This document shows, piece after piece, positions 1-10,938 of a stretch of 64,000 nucleotides of DNA. The position numbers were made by a program, and so were the translations under genes. Location of the stretch: NCBI GenBank assembly GCA_021014325.1, contig CM037473.1:25782822-25846821 (forward strand), written 5' to 3'. The notes beneath the pieces were generated by a model. That model was not told the DNA's origin. It saw only the letters and a program-made list of their open reading frames with translations, and did not search any database. The first letter of the stretch is position 1. Each line of letters opens with the position of its first letter. Origin of the DNA: Plazaster borealis. Its lineage: Eukaryota; Echinodermata; Asteroidea; Forcipulatida; Labidiasteridae.

Positions 1-74
1 CCACAGTATCATGGTGTTGGGGCCTGTGTTGTTACAGTTCACTTACCCTGATTTTGGGTTGAACAAAGAAAAAT

Positions 75-243
75 TGACTAGAGCGGAATTTGAACCAATG
101 ACCTCCGGTTTAACGTGCCGGCGCTCTACCAACTGAGCTATCTAGCCCTTTGTTGGCCGTCTCCCTATTTTGTCAATATCTTTGTTCGGGGGGGTGCCAG
201 GCAGAAGCCAATCAACCGCAAACTGCTGTATAGCCAGGGATCA
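75..243 (-). repeat. tRNA-derived SINE-like repeat, family A
   Basis: Read on the minus strand it contains TAGCTCAGTTGGTAGAGC, a good polymerase III A box, and GGTTCAAATTCC, a B box. It is preceded by a conserved leader containing a CACCCCCCCGAACAAAG stretch. The same leader plus A box recurs at about 57030-57165, so this is a dispersed repeat rather than a tRNA gene. The anticodon arm is not convincingly paired. Confidence 0.65.
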
Positions 244-581
244 CACCTAAGTATACGATACATGCATAGTAATTATTAAATTAATATGTAGTAATGTATG
301 GGAGGATCCCAAATGGAAACCAGTTTAACCTGTTTGGGCATACCCTGGGCAAAAAAATAATAAATGTATGGTAATAATGTGGATTTTAAATTTTGACTCA
401 CTTAAAAATTTCACATGGTGTGTAGCAATAAACAGGTATGGTAAATTGAATACAATTGCCAGCTTGGTATAGAATGATTAAAATAAGACGTATTATAAGA
501 AAGCATATTATAGAAATACATATTTTGTTAAATGCTTGATATTCTCAATTTGTCTTTAAGTTATCTGTATTGGTGTAGCAA
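244..581. other. AT-rich intergenic DNA
   Basis: No coding, tRNA or repeat signal that I can recognise. Confidence 0.5.
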
Positions 582-780
582 GGTGACTTTGTTCGACTGC
601 ACCCATACCCTCTTCCTTACCATAGGTGACTTTAGTCGACTGCACTCATACCCCCTCTTCCTTTCCATAGGTGACTTTAGTCAACTGCACTCATACCCCC
701 TCTTCCTTACCATAGGTGACTTTAGTCAACTGCACTCATACCCCCTCTTCCTTACCATAGGTGACTTTAGTCGACTGCAG
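582..780. repeat. 45-bp minisatellite, about 4.4 units
   Basis: Units begin GGTGACTTTAGTC and end CTTCCTTACCATA. Copies differ at a few positions and the last is truncated. Because 45 is divisible by three, a short reading frame stays open; I do not regard it as a gene. Confidence 0.85.
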
Positions 781-1540
781 TTTGCAACCTTAATTATAGT
801 CCTGAGCCGATGAATTGTTAATATTTAATGTGTAAGAATAATGTGCTTCACACAAGAGCGGTCAACAAATTCGGTCACTAGCCTTTGTCTATGTTCAAAC
901 ATTTAATTTTTTATAACGAGAGGGTTAATAATAAAAGGTATGCTACATCTTATAGAGCAAACATAAATTTGTGTTTGTATGGCCTGTGTTCAATGATGTA
1001 TGAAGCTTTAGTTGAGTGATGTCAGAGTGTTTATTTACGTTAAGAACGGATATTGTTGAATAAACATGTTGAAGTAAATTTCCAATTAATTTTTTGTATC
1101 TATAAAGTACAACAGTGTGATTCTTGCCATATTTACATGTTTTTTTTTAGTAGGCCTAGTGCAAAGTTAAGGCCACCACACAGGGCAGTTGTTACAGGCA
1201 ACTTGGAGGCAACCAACTGCACTGCATGCTCAAGGAACACTTTGGCAGCACAAGAGACATTCTTCTAGTTGTAACTCACTATCCCCAAGCAAATTATGAA
1301 AACAAAACTGAAAAGTGAATAAATTTTCTTATTAGAGATTGCCTGGAACTGGTTGCCTTTACATTGCCTCGTGTGACATGGGCCTTTACTTTGTGTCAAC
1401 TTTACTTCGAGTCTGTGAAGGTTACTTTTGTATCATTAAACAAAGGTGTTATTTGTCAAACAAGAATGGGCAATTAAACAAATTTTTAAAATATAATAAC
1501 AGCTCTTAGATAGCTTAAATCCAATCAATAATCATTGTGC
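781..1540. other. AT-rich intergenic DNA
   Basis: No supported gene. A short open frame at 1053-1268 has no recognisable family and no coding texture. Confidence 0.5.
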
Positions 1541-1842
1541 TTAAAACATTATTACCCTTGGTCACTCGGCTATATATTTAATTCCTTAAACCATCTCAGC
1601 TCCCTGGGGAGTATACAGCCTGCCTTCCAAGTATGTAGCGCACTAAGCTAAATCAATCACAAGAACCATCTCTGCCCTCACAGGTACCCATTTACCCCTG
1701 GGTGAAGAGAAGCAATTGTAGTTAAGTGTCTTGCTCAAGGACACAAGTGTCATGACCGGGATTCGAACCTACACCCTGATGACTCAGCAACCAGAACTTG
1801 AGTCCGATGTACTAAACGGCTCGGCCACGACACGTCACAAAA
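1541..1842 (-). repeat. tRNA-Leu/Ser-like SINE, family L
   Basis: The minus strand reads GTGTCGTGGCCGAGCCG (A box of a class II tRNA), then GGTTCGAATCCCGGTCATGACAC (B box plus the 3' side of the acceptor stem), then a SINE body with CCTTGAGCAAG and a tail. The ends GTGTCGTG and CATGACAC nearly pair as an acceptor stem. At least twelve copies occur in the window. Confidence 0.85.
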
Positions 1843-2170
1843 TGTGAAGAAATTTATGGGCTCCTTGTTAAAAATAATTTCATAATATTGTCTAATTACT
1901 CTGTGTTGACTGTGTGTTGAGTCTGTTAAGGTTACACTTTTGTTGTATTACTCAATAAATATTTCATTTATCAACATGGATAGTTATTAAACTTAGCAAA
2001 GTTTTGATAAAGCAAGAAGGAAATCTTGGGTCTCCCAGTTGAAAAAAATGTCATGGTATGGTACAGTTATTTTTAATAAATGTTTTTTAAACTCTTTCAT
2101 GCACCGACCGGTCTCTAGCGACTGTTTGAATCCCTTCAGAAAAATAGTGTGCATTGGGTTTGTAAAGGTT
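1843..2170. other. AT-rich intergenic DNA
   Basis: Nothing recognisable except ACTCTTTCATGCACCGACCG, which recurs near 54801 and marks a fragment of another dispersed repeat. Confidence 0.4.
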
Positions 2171-2171
2171 G

Positions 2172-2862
2172 TTTTTGGCGAGCTGCTTTAGCAGAATGCG
2201 AGCCTATGTAATACCGATTTTGTCCGTCCGTGGTCCGTCCGTCTGTCCGTCCGTCCGGCCGTCCGCATTGAGACTTTTTGTTAAAGTTTTTGCCTTAGAT
2301 AATTTGTTGTGATATGTAATTGTTTTTGTGTGAATAGATTCACTAGGTGAAAATGGAAATTGTGGTCAAGTTTTCTATTGTTTAAATATGTTAAAGTTTT
2401 CAGGGTTCATTATTACCCTCTGGAAATTAAACAGCTTCTGTCCGGCCATCTGCATTGAGACTTTTTGTTAAAGTTTTTGCCTCATGGTGTTAGATACTTT
2501 GTTGTGAAAAAAATAATTGTTTTCACTCTCAATTGCAGTTCATTTGTCTTACAGCCAAAATGTGGTTGGATCCACAGTGTGCAAATGGAAATTGTTTAAA
2601 AATGTTAAAGTTTTCAGGGTACATTATTACCCTCTGGAAATTAAACAGCTTCTGTCCGGCCATCCGCATTAAGATTTTTTGTTAACATTTTCGCCTCTTT
2701 CCCACATGTCAAACCAAGTAGGCAATGGTCAACTACATACTTGTTAATTGTCCCCACCTCTTTGAACATCAGTTGATCAAATTTTTGTTTTTCTATTATT
2801 CATTGTTTCTCTATCGGGCGTTCGGCAGCTCGCCTTGGCAGCTTCTGCTGTTCTAGTTTAGT
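2172..2862. repeat. Composite repeat with TCCGGCC units
   Basis: Three imperfect units of about 190-215 bp, each with a TCCGGCC then GCATT(G/A)AGA segment (2254, 2441, 2655). GTCC microsatellite DNA lies at the left. The ends GCGAGCTGCTTTAGCAGAA and CAGCTCGCCTTGGCAGCTT look like degenerate inverted repeats, suggesting a non-autonomous element. Confidence 0.5.
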
Positions 2863-3915
2863 TTATTTTTTTATATAAATAAGACATTAAACATTTCAAA
2901 GTTTTCATGAGGTGTGGAGGAAATGTGGGGTCCCCTAGTTAAATAATTGTATAATATTGTATAATTACTTTGTACTTATTAACAAACAAACAAAGGTGTA
3001 ATTTATTAAACATGAATAAGTAATTAAATAATTAAAAGTTCTGATAAAAAGGTTTAAATTTTAAAATAAAAAACAGTGGTTGATATAGATATATTTTGTC
3101 TCGTTTGAAAAAGAGCTGTTGAATGCAAGGTTTTAATGCAATGCATCTTTTCCATGGGGGGGGGGGGGTCCTTTATATGTAATGTACAGGTATGGTTAAA
3201 GGTATTATACAGGATTGGTAAAGAAGAAAAAAACATTGTTTAATTTTAGTCTGAATGAAAGCTTACTGATTATGTTCATACTAGAACCATTTTTCTTTGA
3301 AATGTCTCCCGCTAAAACAAAGTCATAATATGCGAAAACTATATCTGAAAGCCTAACAAAAAAACGCAACAGCTGATTTCGGTTGTTACAACCAAAGTTA
3401 AGGACAATGTATAAATACAAATAAGATTTTTATTATGATTAACTTCATTCTCAATTTTCATAAAATGTTTAAATTGTTGATTTAAACAAGAGATTAGATT
3501 ACCTTAGCATAGTCTAGATTTACTATCGGTAAAAGTTGTGAAGTTTTTGTTTAATTGAGGGTTGAGTTCTGTTAGCTTTCTAGCAAAGGGGCTGTAACTA
3601 GGCCACTTTCCAATTGAATGTTTAAATTTAAGTAAAGAATTAGGTTGAATGTTTAAAACTGTTAAAATGCTTCTTTAAAATTTTGTAACGTTTACGCTGT
3701 AAATATTGTAAAAATTGTATCATTCCAATATTTTATTTATAGAAATAAATTTATTGTAAATTGAGCTATATACACCTCAAAACTGTCTCTTGTTTTTGGT
3801 TTGACCTATCACCTCTGACCACCCTGACCCCTGACCCAAGGGTCAGGTTTTAATTTTTTTTTTATTTGACCCACCCATTCTAAGGTTTATCTATTACGTC
3901 CGAGCGATTTTTTTC
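2863..3915. other. AT-rich intergenic DNA
   Basis: No supported gene. Contains an 11-bp poly-G run near 3158 and a CTGACC-rich patch at 3805-3850. Confidence 0.45.
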
Positions 3916-3920
3916 AAGCG

Positions 3921-4003
3921 GCCATGTGGCCCAGCGGGCTAGCTCACAGCTCCCGGAATCCTGGGGCTGTGAGCTCGGGGGTTCAAATCCTGGTGGGGAC
4001 CCT
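3921..4003 (+). repeat. tRNA-like sequence (SINE head)
   Basis: TGGCCCAGCGGGCTAGC matches an A box and GGTTCAAATCC (3980-3990) a B box. The interior does not fold as a normal anticodon arm. It is followed by a T-run like a polymerase III terminator. More likely a SINE head or decayed tRNA than a working tRNA gene. Confidence 0.5.
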
Positions 4004-4037
4004 TTTTTACCAGTAAAAGATGATTTTTTTTAAATTC

Positions 4038-4122
4038 TAGTAAAAATGGGTAGGGCTTGAACCTGGTACCTTTAGCTCTGTAGCCTCTATCTCTTACCGC
4101 TCTGCTACTGAGCTTTCATGAA
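4038..4122 (-). repeat. tRNA-like sequence, opposite strand
   Basis: The minus strand reads AGCTCAGTAGCAGAGCGG (A box) and GGTTCAAGCCC (B box). It lies about 35 bp from the plus-strand tRNA-like sequence at 3921-4003, in tail-to-tail orientation. Confidence 0.5.
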
Positions 4123-4329
4123 AATCATACGATTTTTGACCTGATGAATATTAGAATGGCCTGACTTAGAAAAAATTTCACCGAAAGTTTTCCCTGGCTC
4201 GAGCCTTGGATTTTTGGCTGATCTGAGGGTTGACCAAGGGCCTTGGAGGGCTGATGGCTGGGCTTGAGGGAGATAAAATTCTGAGGGCTGAGGGGCTTGG
4301 GAGTCTGAAGGCTGGCTGAGGGTGAGGGT

Positions 4330-5560
4330 CTGGCTCGATGGAAAGGGCTGGGTTGGCTGTGGGCTGGGTTGGCTGAGGGTTGGTTGGCTGTGGGCTGGGA
4401 TGGCTGTGGGCTGGGATGGCTGAGTGTTGGTTGACTGAGTGTTGGTTGGCTGAGGGTTGGTTTGCTGTGGGCTGGCTTGGCTGAGGGTTGGTTGGCTGTG
4501 GGCTGGGATGGCTGTGGGCTGGGATGGCTGAGGGTTGGTTGGCTGTGTGCTGGGATGGCTGAGGGTTGGCTGGGGGCTGGCTGGCTGGGGGCTGAGATGG
4601 CTGAGTGTTGGTTGACTTTGGGCTGGGATGGCTGTGGGCTGGGATGGCTGAGGGTTGGTTGACTGTGGGCTGGGATGGCTGAGGGTTGGTTGGCTGTGGG
4701 CTGGCTTGGCTGAGGTTGGTTGGCTGGGGGCTGGGATGGCTGAGGGTTGGTTGGCTGTGGGCTGGGATGGCTGGGGGCTAGGATGGCTGAGTGTTGGTTG
4801 ACTGAATGTTGGTTGGCTGAGGGTTGGTTGGCTGTGGGCTGGCTTGGCTGAGGGTTGGTTGGCTGTGGGCTGGGATGACTGTGGGCTGGGTTGGCTGAGG
4901 GTTGGTTGGCTGTGAGCTGGGATGGCTGAGGGTTGGTTGGCTGTGGGCTGGCTTGGCTGAGGGTTGGTTGGCTGTGGGCTGGCTTGGCTGAGGGTTTGTT
5001 GGCTGTGGGCTGGCTTGGCTGAGGGTTTGTTGGCTGTAGGCTGGCTTGGCTGAGGGTTGGTTGGCTGTGGGCTGGCTTGGCTGAGGGTTGGCTGGATGGG
5101 GGTGGGATGGCTGAGGGTTGGTTGACTGAGTGTTGGGATGGCTGAGGGTTGGTTGGCTGTGGGCTGGCTTGGCTGAGGGTTGGTTGGCTGTGGCTGGCTT
5201 GGCTGAGGGTTGGCTGGATGGGGGCTGGCTTGGCTGAGGGTTTGTTGGCTGTGGGCTGGCTTGGCTGAGGGTTGGTTGGCTGTGGGCTGGCTTGGCTGAG
5301 GTTGGTTGGCTGGGGGCTGGGATGGCTGAGGGTTGGTTGGCTGTGGGCTGGGATGGCTGAGGGTTGGTTGGCTGTGGGCTGGCTTGGCTGAGGGTTGGTT
5401 GGCTGTGGGCTGGCTTGGCTGAGGGTTTGTTGGCTGTGGGCTGGCTTGGCTGAGGGTTGGTTGGCTGTGGGCTGGCTTGGCTGAGGGTTGGCTGGATGGG
5501 GGCGGGCTGGGATGGCTGAGGGTTGGTTGGCTGTGGGCTGGGTTTGCTGAGTTGAAAAAG
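4330..5560. repeat. G/T-rich minisatellite, ~31-bp unit
   Basis: Tandem variants of GGCTGAGGGTTGG and GGCTGTGGGCTGG, together about 31 bp, roughly 40 units. The plus strand has almost no A or C. On the minus strand 4778-5620 stays open as a Pro/Gln/Ser/Asn repeat; I regard that as an artefact because the unit lacks stop codons. Confidence 0.9.
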
Positions 5561-5818
5561 GGCAGGCTGGCTGATGGTAGGGTTGGCCAAGGTTGGGTCT
5601 TGGGGTAGTGGCAGTGGCACTACTAAATCCAGTGGGCGGCTGGATGGTTGGGAATTGGTCTATGTGTCTTGTGCTGATGGGTTGGGGGTGGGGATGGGAA
5701 GTTGAACAATGACGTCATCTTTCTAGAGTGTATGCACACAGGACCAAGGGGTAGGGCGAAGTTAGGACTTGTAATGTGCAATATGAACTAGTGCTGTCCA
5801 CTACGCGCATTCTCATTT
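5561..5818. other. Spacer between minisatellite and satellite
   Basis: Short non-repetitive DNA with no gene signal. Confidence 0.5.
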
Positions 5819-8800
5819 TTTACTGCCCTCTATGGGAATTTTTAAAACATGCTCAGCGCTTTTTTTGAAGGTTTGAGATTTTTCCGGGTATGCTTGTTTA
5901 ATCGTCTACATGTATTAGCCATTTTTGTACACTTCAGAAGTTACATGTAGATGTTTGATATAACGAGTATGCTTGGATGATCGTCTATAGTTTGCTGCCC
6001 TCTATAGGCCCTTTTTAAAGTAGATATGCGCGTTTTGGAAAATTTGATGTTTGATTTTATGGGTAGATTTGCTGAATCGTCTTTCAATGCTGCCCTCTAT
6101 AGGCCTTTTATAAGTGGGTTCTGCGCTTTATGGAAAGTTTTGTTTGAATTAACAGCTATGCTTGCGTAATCGTTTTCAATGCTGTTCACTTTAGGCCTTT
6201 ATAAAACAGGTTCTACACTTTTTGGAATGTTTGATGTTTGATTTTATGGGTATGCTTGCAAAATCGTCTTTCAAAGCTGCTCCCTAAAGACTTTTTAAAT
6301 AAGGTTCTGCGCTTTTTTCGAAAGTTTGATGTTTGATTTTAAGGCCATGCTTGCGTAATCGTCTTTTTTAATTCAGTCCTCTGTAGGCTTTGTAAAAATG
6401 GGTTCTGCGCTTTTTAAAAAGTTTGATGGTTGATTTTACAGGTATGCTTGCGTAATTGTATTTCAATGCTGCCCTCAATAGGCCTTTTTTAAAATAGGTT
6501 CTGCACTTTTATTAAAGTTTGATGTTTGATTTTACAGGTATGCTTGCGTAATCGTCTTTCATTGCTGCCCTCTTTAGGCCATTTTAAAATAGGTTCTGCG
6601 CTTTTTGGAAATTTTGATGGTTTATTTTACAGGTATGATTGCGTAATCGTATTTTAATGCTGCCCTCTTTGGGCATTTTAAAAATAGGTTCTGCGCTTTT
6701 TTTAAAGTTTGATGTTTAATTTTACAGGTATGCTTGCGTAATCGTCTTTCAACAAGGTTCTGCGCTTTTTTAAAAGTTTGATGTTCAAATATAAAGCTAT
6801 GCTTGCAGAATAGTATTTGGATGCCGCCTATTTAGGCCTTTTTAAAATAGGCTCTGCGCTTTTCGGAAATTTTGATGGTTGATTTTACAGGTATGATTGC
6901 ATAATCGTACCTTAATGCTGCCCTCTATAGGCATTTTAAAAATAGGCTCTGCGCTTTTTGGAAATTTTGATGGTAGATTTTACAGGTATATTTGCGTAAT
7001 TGTATTTTAATGCTGCCCTCTAAAGGCATTTTTAAAATAGGTTCTGCGCTTGTTTAAAAGTTTGATGTTTGATTTTACAGGTATGCTTGCATAATTGTCT
7101 TTCAATGCTGCCCTCTTAATGCCATTTTATAAAAAGGTTCTGCGCTTTTTGGAAATTTTGATGGTCGATTTTACAGGCATGATTGCGTAATCAGATTTTA
7201 ATGCTGCCCGCTATAGGCATTTTTAAAATAGGTTCTGCGCTTTTTTTAAAGTTTGGTGTTTGATTTTACAGGTATGCTTGCGTAATCGTCTTTCAATGCT
7301 GCCCTCTATAGGCATTTTTAAAAATAGGTTCTGCGCTTTTTAAAAAGTTTGTTGTTTGATTTTACAGGTATGCTTGCATAATCGTCTTTCATTGCTGCCC
7401 TCATAAGGCCATTTTAAAATAGGTTCTGCGCTTTTTGGAAATTTTGATGGTTTATTTTACAGGTATGATTGCGTAATCGTATTTTAATGCTGCCCTCTAA
7501 GGGCATTTTTAAAATAGGTTCTGCGCTTTTTGGAAATTTTGATGGTTGATTTTACAGGTATGATTGCGTAATCATATTTAAATGCTGCCCTCTTTGGGCA
7601 TTTTAAAAATAGGTTCTGCGCTTTTTTTAAAGTTTGATGTTAAATTTTACAGGTATGCTTGCGTAATCGTCTTTCAACAAGGTTCTGCGCTTTTTTAAAA
7701 GTTTGATGTTCAATTATAAAGCTATGCTTGCAGAATAGTATTTGGATGCCGCCTATTTAGGCCTTTTTAAAATAGGCTCTGCGCTTTTCGGAAATTTTGA
7801 TGGTTGATTTTACAGGTATGATTGCGTAATCGTATCTTAATGCTGCCCTCTATAGGCATTTTAAAAATAGGCTCTGCGCTTTTTGGAAATTTTGATGGTT
7901 GATTTTACAGGTATATTTGCGTAATTGTATTTTAATGCTGCCCTCTAAAGGCATTTTTAAAATAGGTTCTGCGCTTGTTTAAAAGTTTGATGTTTGATTT
8001 TACAGGTATGCTTGCATAATTGTCTTTCAATGCTGCCCTCTTAATGCCATTTTATAAAAAGGTTCTGCGCTTTTTGGAAATTTTGATGGTCGATTTTAAA
8101 GGCATGATTGCGTAATCAGATTTTAATGCTGCCCGCTATAGGCATTTTAAAAATAGGTTCTGCGCTTTTTTTAAAGTTTGGTGTTTGATTTTACAGGTAT
8201 GCTTGCGTAATCGTCTTTCAATGCTGCCCTCTATAGGCATTTTTAAAAATAGGTTCTGCGCTTTTTTTAAAGTTTGATGTTTGATTTTACAGGTATGCTT
8301 GCGTAACCGTCTTTCAATGCTGCCCTCTTTAGGCCATTTTAAAATAGGTTCTGCACATTTTGGAGAGTTTAATGATTTTCAGGTACGCTTGCAAAAAACA
8401 TTTTGATGCTGCCCTATGAAGGCTTTTTAAAATAGGTTCGCTGCTTTTTTGAAAAAGTTTGATTTTTGATGCTTGCCTTATCGCCTTTCAATGCTGCCTA
8501 CTATAGGTCATTTTTAAGCCTTCTCTACACTTCTTTGAAAATGTTTTACTTTTTATTTCATTGATATTCCAAACGCTTGTTTGCTGCCCTCTAAAGCAAT
8601 TTTGTTTGGCTCAGCGTATTTCTGACCTTGTGAAAGCTTGATAAGTCGTCTTTCAATGCTGCCCTTTACAGGCTTTTTAAAAATATGTTTTGCGCTTTTT
8701 CTAAAATATTTAATATTGATTTTTATTTGTATGCTAAAGTAATCAGTTGATTGCTGCCCTTTAGAGCAATTTATTTTCCACTCAGCGCTTTTTTAGAAGT

Positions 8801-9110
8801 TCATATTTGAAATAATTTGTATGTTGGAGAAGTCGTATTTTTAGTATGTTTTTTTTTCTAAATGTTTTATACTTAAATATTATTGGTATATTTTTCTCTG
8901 TATTTCGGAAAACTTAATTTAAAAAAAATATATATCATAGGATCTCCTGTCTGCTGCCCTCTGCAGGCACATATTAACGTTATTTAGGACTTTGTGTATT
9001 TTTTTACAAACCAATGCTCTAATTTTTGTACCCAATTCTTGTGCATTTTAGTGATTTAACTTTTTGTATACACAGCGATTTGGTCATTAAATGCTGCCCT
9101 CTTCGTCCCT
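5819..9110. repeat. ~95-bp satellite array with 925-bp higher-order repeat
   Basis: About 30 units with the landmarks TTTTACAGGTATGCTTGCG, AATGCTGCCCTCTATAGGC and AGGTTCTGCGCTTTTT. Units are regular between about 6200 and 8350 and decay toward both edges. Distinctive units recur exactly 925 bp apart: AACAAGGTTCTGCGC at 6751 and 7676, and GTTTGGTGTT at 7251 and 8176. This indicates a duplicated block of about ten units. No coding. Confidence 0.9.
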
Positions 9111-9305
9111 ATTTGAGTTAGTAAATACTCACATAATTTCATTTTTTTTGTTTTCAGTGGTTTTCTTTTTGCATCTTTGGACAATTTAAACTTATTTAGA
9201 ATTTGTTTTAGAACACCTTCAGAGTTTTATTTTCACTGATTAGTCTTAGAATATCGCCCTCAAGAGGTACACGCACGCAGTGTCCTTGTGATATTTAACA
9301 TGGGG

Positions 9306-9440
9306 CCATTTTGCTTCCGGTTGCCATTTTGTTTTTTTGGCGGCCATTTTGTTTTTGGCGGCCATTTTGTTTTTGGTGGCCATTTTCTTTTGGGTGGCCA
9401 TTTTGTTTTTGACGGCCAATTTTTTTTTGACAGCCATTTT
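9306..9440. repeat. ~19-bp tandem array of GGCGGCCATTTTGTTTTT
   Basis: About seven units of a GGCCATTTTG core with T-rich spacers. Open frames on both strands across it are by-products of the repeat. On the minus strand each unit contains CAAAATGGCCGCC. Confidence 0.8.
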
Positions 9441-10938
9441 GTTTTACCTTTTAACTAGACATAACATTAAATACAATAAACAACAATTTTTCACAACAAT
9501 ATTTCCAAAGATATTTACATATTTTATTTATCAAAATCATAACATCTGTGACTACAAACTTGTGTCTGACACATGTTTGTCGTATGACATCACCTCCATA
9601 AAAAGATGTACAAATCGTGAGAAAAATACTACCATCTTTGTACATACATACAGATTGCTCGTTCACAGAAATTTGTACATTATTTTGAGGTCACAAAATG
9701 TTTCGTCCACATGATCATGATAGAAAACAAAAACATGTAGAGTTCTATTAAAGTCCATCAAAAAGATAAGTAGTGACTGGCAACAAAATAGTTTTAAAAA
9801 GTCAAAAAAAGTGTTTGAGAAACCCTCTGAGAAAATTCTAGATGACTTTTTTCATTCTCCGTTACTCATTGAAAAGAGGGCCTTAGAAAGTTGTTTAGTG
9901 ATAACTTTATTTTCAAGGATATCTAAAAAATACACCACTCTAAATTATTGGGGGTGTGGTGTATCTATAGTACTGTTGTTCCATTTCATTACATGAATTT
10001 CCCATTAGCCAAAATCTCTGAATTCTATTCACGGTTTCACTGTGACTATTATCAGCTGTTTCAGTAAAGTAGTTGTAATAAAAACATGCACCCTTGAACC
10101 CACTTCCCCAAGCCCAATGATCCTGACCCACAAGCCTACTGCTGGTGTCAAATAACCAAAATGCTGAAGAGCAGAGAGAAAGTCTTACTGTTTCTTATTC
10201 GATTTCTCAAGATATATTTGGTTGAATTCGATGATTTAAAGTTGCTTTAACATTTAACACTGTTTCCCAATACTTCACATTATAAACAAGAAGCTGTGAA
10301 ATTTTGTCGATCTTTGTGTCAGTAAACTCACAGGCAGTGAAACCCTAAACCACATGTTACGCCTCGTGAACTTTTGATCAGATAAGAAAGATCCTGTCGA
10401 AAACTGCTCTTTCCAAAACCGGTGAGTACCGACCAGAGTTTGTCATAGGCAAACTCCAGTCTGGTTTTAATGGGTAATTCACAGAATGTTGTTTTTCTTG
10501 TGAATTGGTAAAGTTTGGCTCACTATTTTATTATAGGTAAACTAACAACCCCATGGAAGAATTCGCAAATGCACTAGCCTTTGAAACACTTAAACCCGAT
10601 ACAAATTTTCACCATTATGCCCTTCATAGTTAAAAAAGAAAAAGGAAAATAAAAGGGTTTAAAAAAATAGTCTGAAATACAATTGAATTACATTGTAAAA
10701 AATTCATTCCAGAATACGGTATTATTTGTTTACACAGACCTTTATGGTCATGTTACCCGTATGCAACTATGACCATAGTACTTGCAATGAAAACATGTAC
10801 CAGACTATTTCCCTGCCAGTCTCACTATGAACATGTGTATTAAGTATGGGCCATTTGCCTGATGTGATTCTTTTAATGAGAAACAAACAGTCCACCTGAG
10901 TTTGGGGAATCTAGGAGAAAACTTTGAGGCTACTAGCG
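9441..10938. other. HIRA 3' flank and probable 3' UTR
   Basis: No gene apart from the likely HIRA 3' UTR at the right end. AT-rich, with no supported open frame and no repeat that I recognise. Confidence 0.5.
10527..10532 (-). other. Candidate HIRA poly(A) signal
   Basis: TTTATT on the plus strand (AATAAA on minus) lies about 410 nt beyond the HIRA stop codon. A weaker ATTAAA is at about 10872. Which one is used cannot be told from sequence. Confidence 0.35.

Noticed and set aside
75..150. Functional tRNA gene
   Set aside because: A and B boxes are good, but the anticodon arm is poor and a repeat leader is shared with 57030; a SINE fits better.
532..813. 93-codon frame
   Set aside because: Spans the 45-bp minisatellite and repeats SIGDFSQLHSYPLFL; no evidence of a gene.
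4778..5620. 280-codon Pro/Gln/Ser/Asn-rich frame on the minus strand
   Set aside because: It is a translation of the G/T-rich minisatellite, whose unit lacks stops. No non-repetitive domain, no splice context.
9337..9714. 125-codon frame with a hydrophobic start
   Set aside because: The hydrophobic repeat is the 19-bp array read through; the rest has no coding texture.
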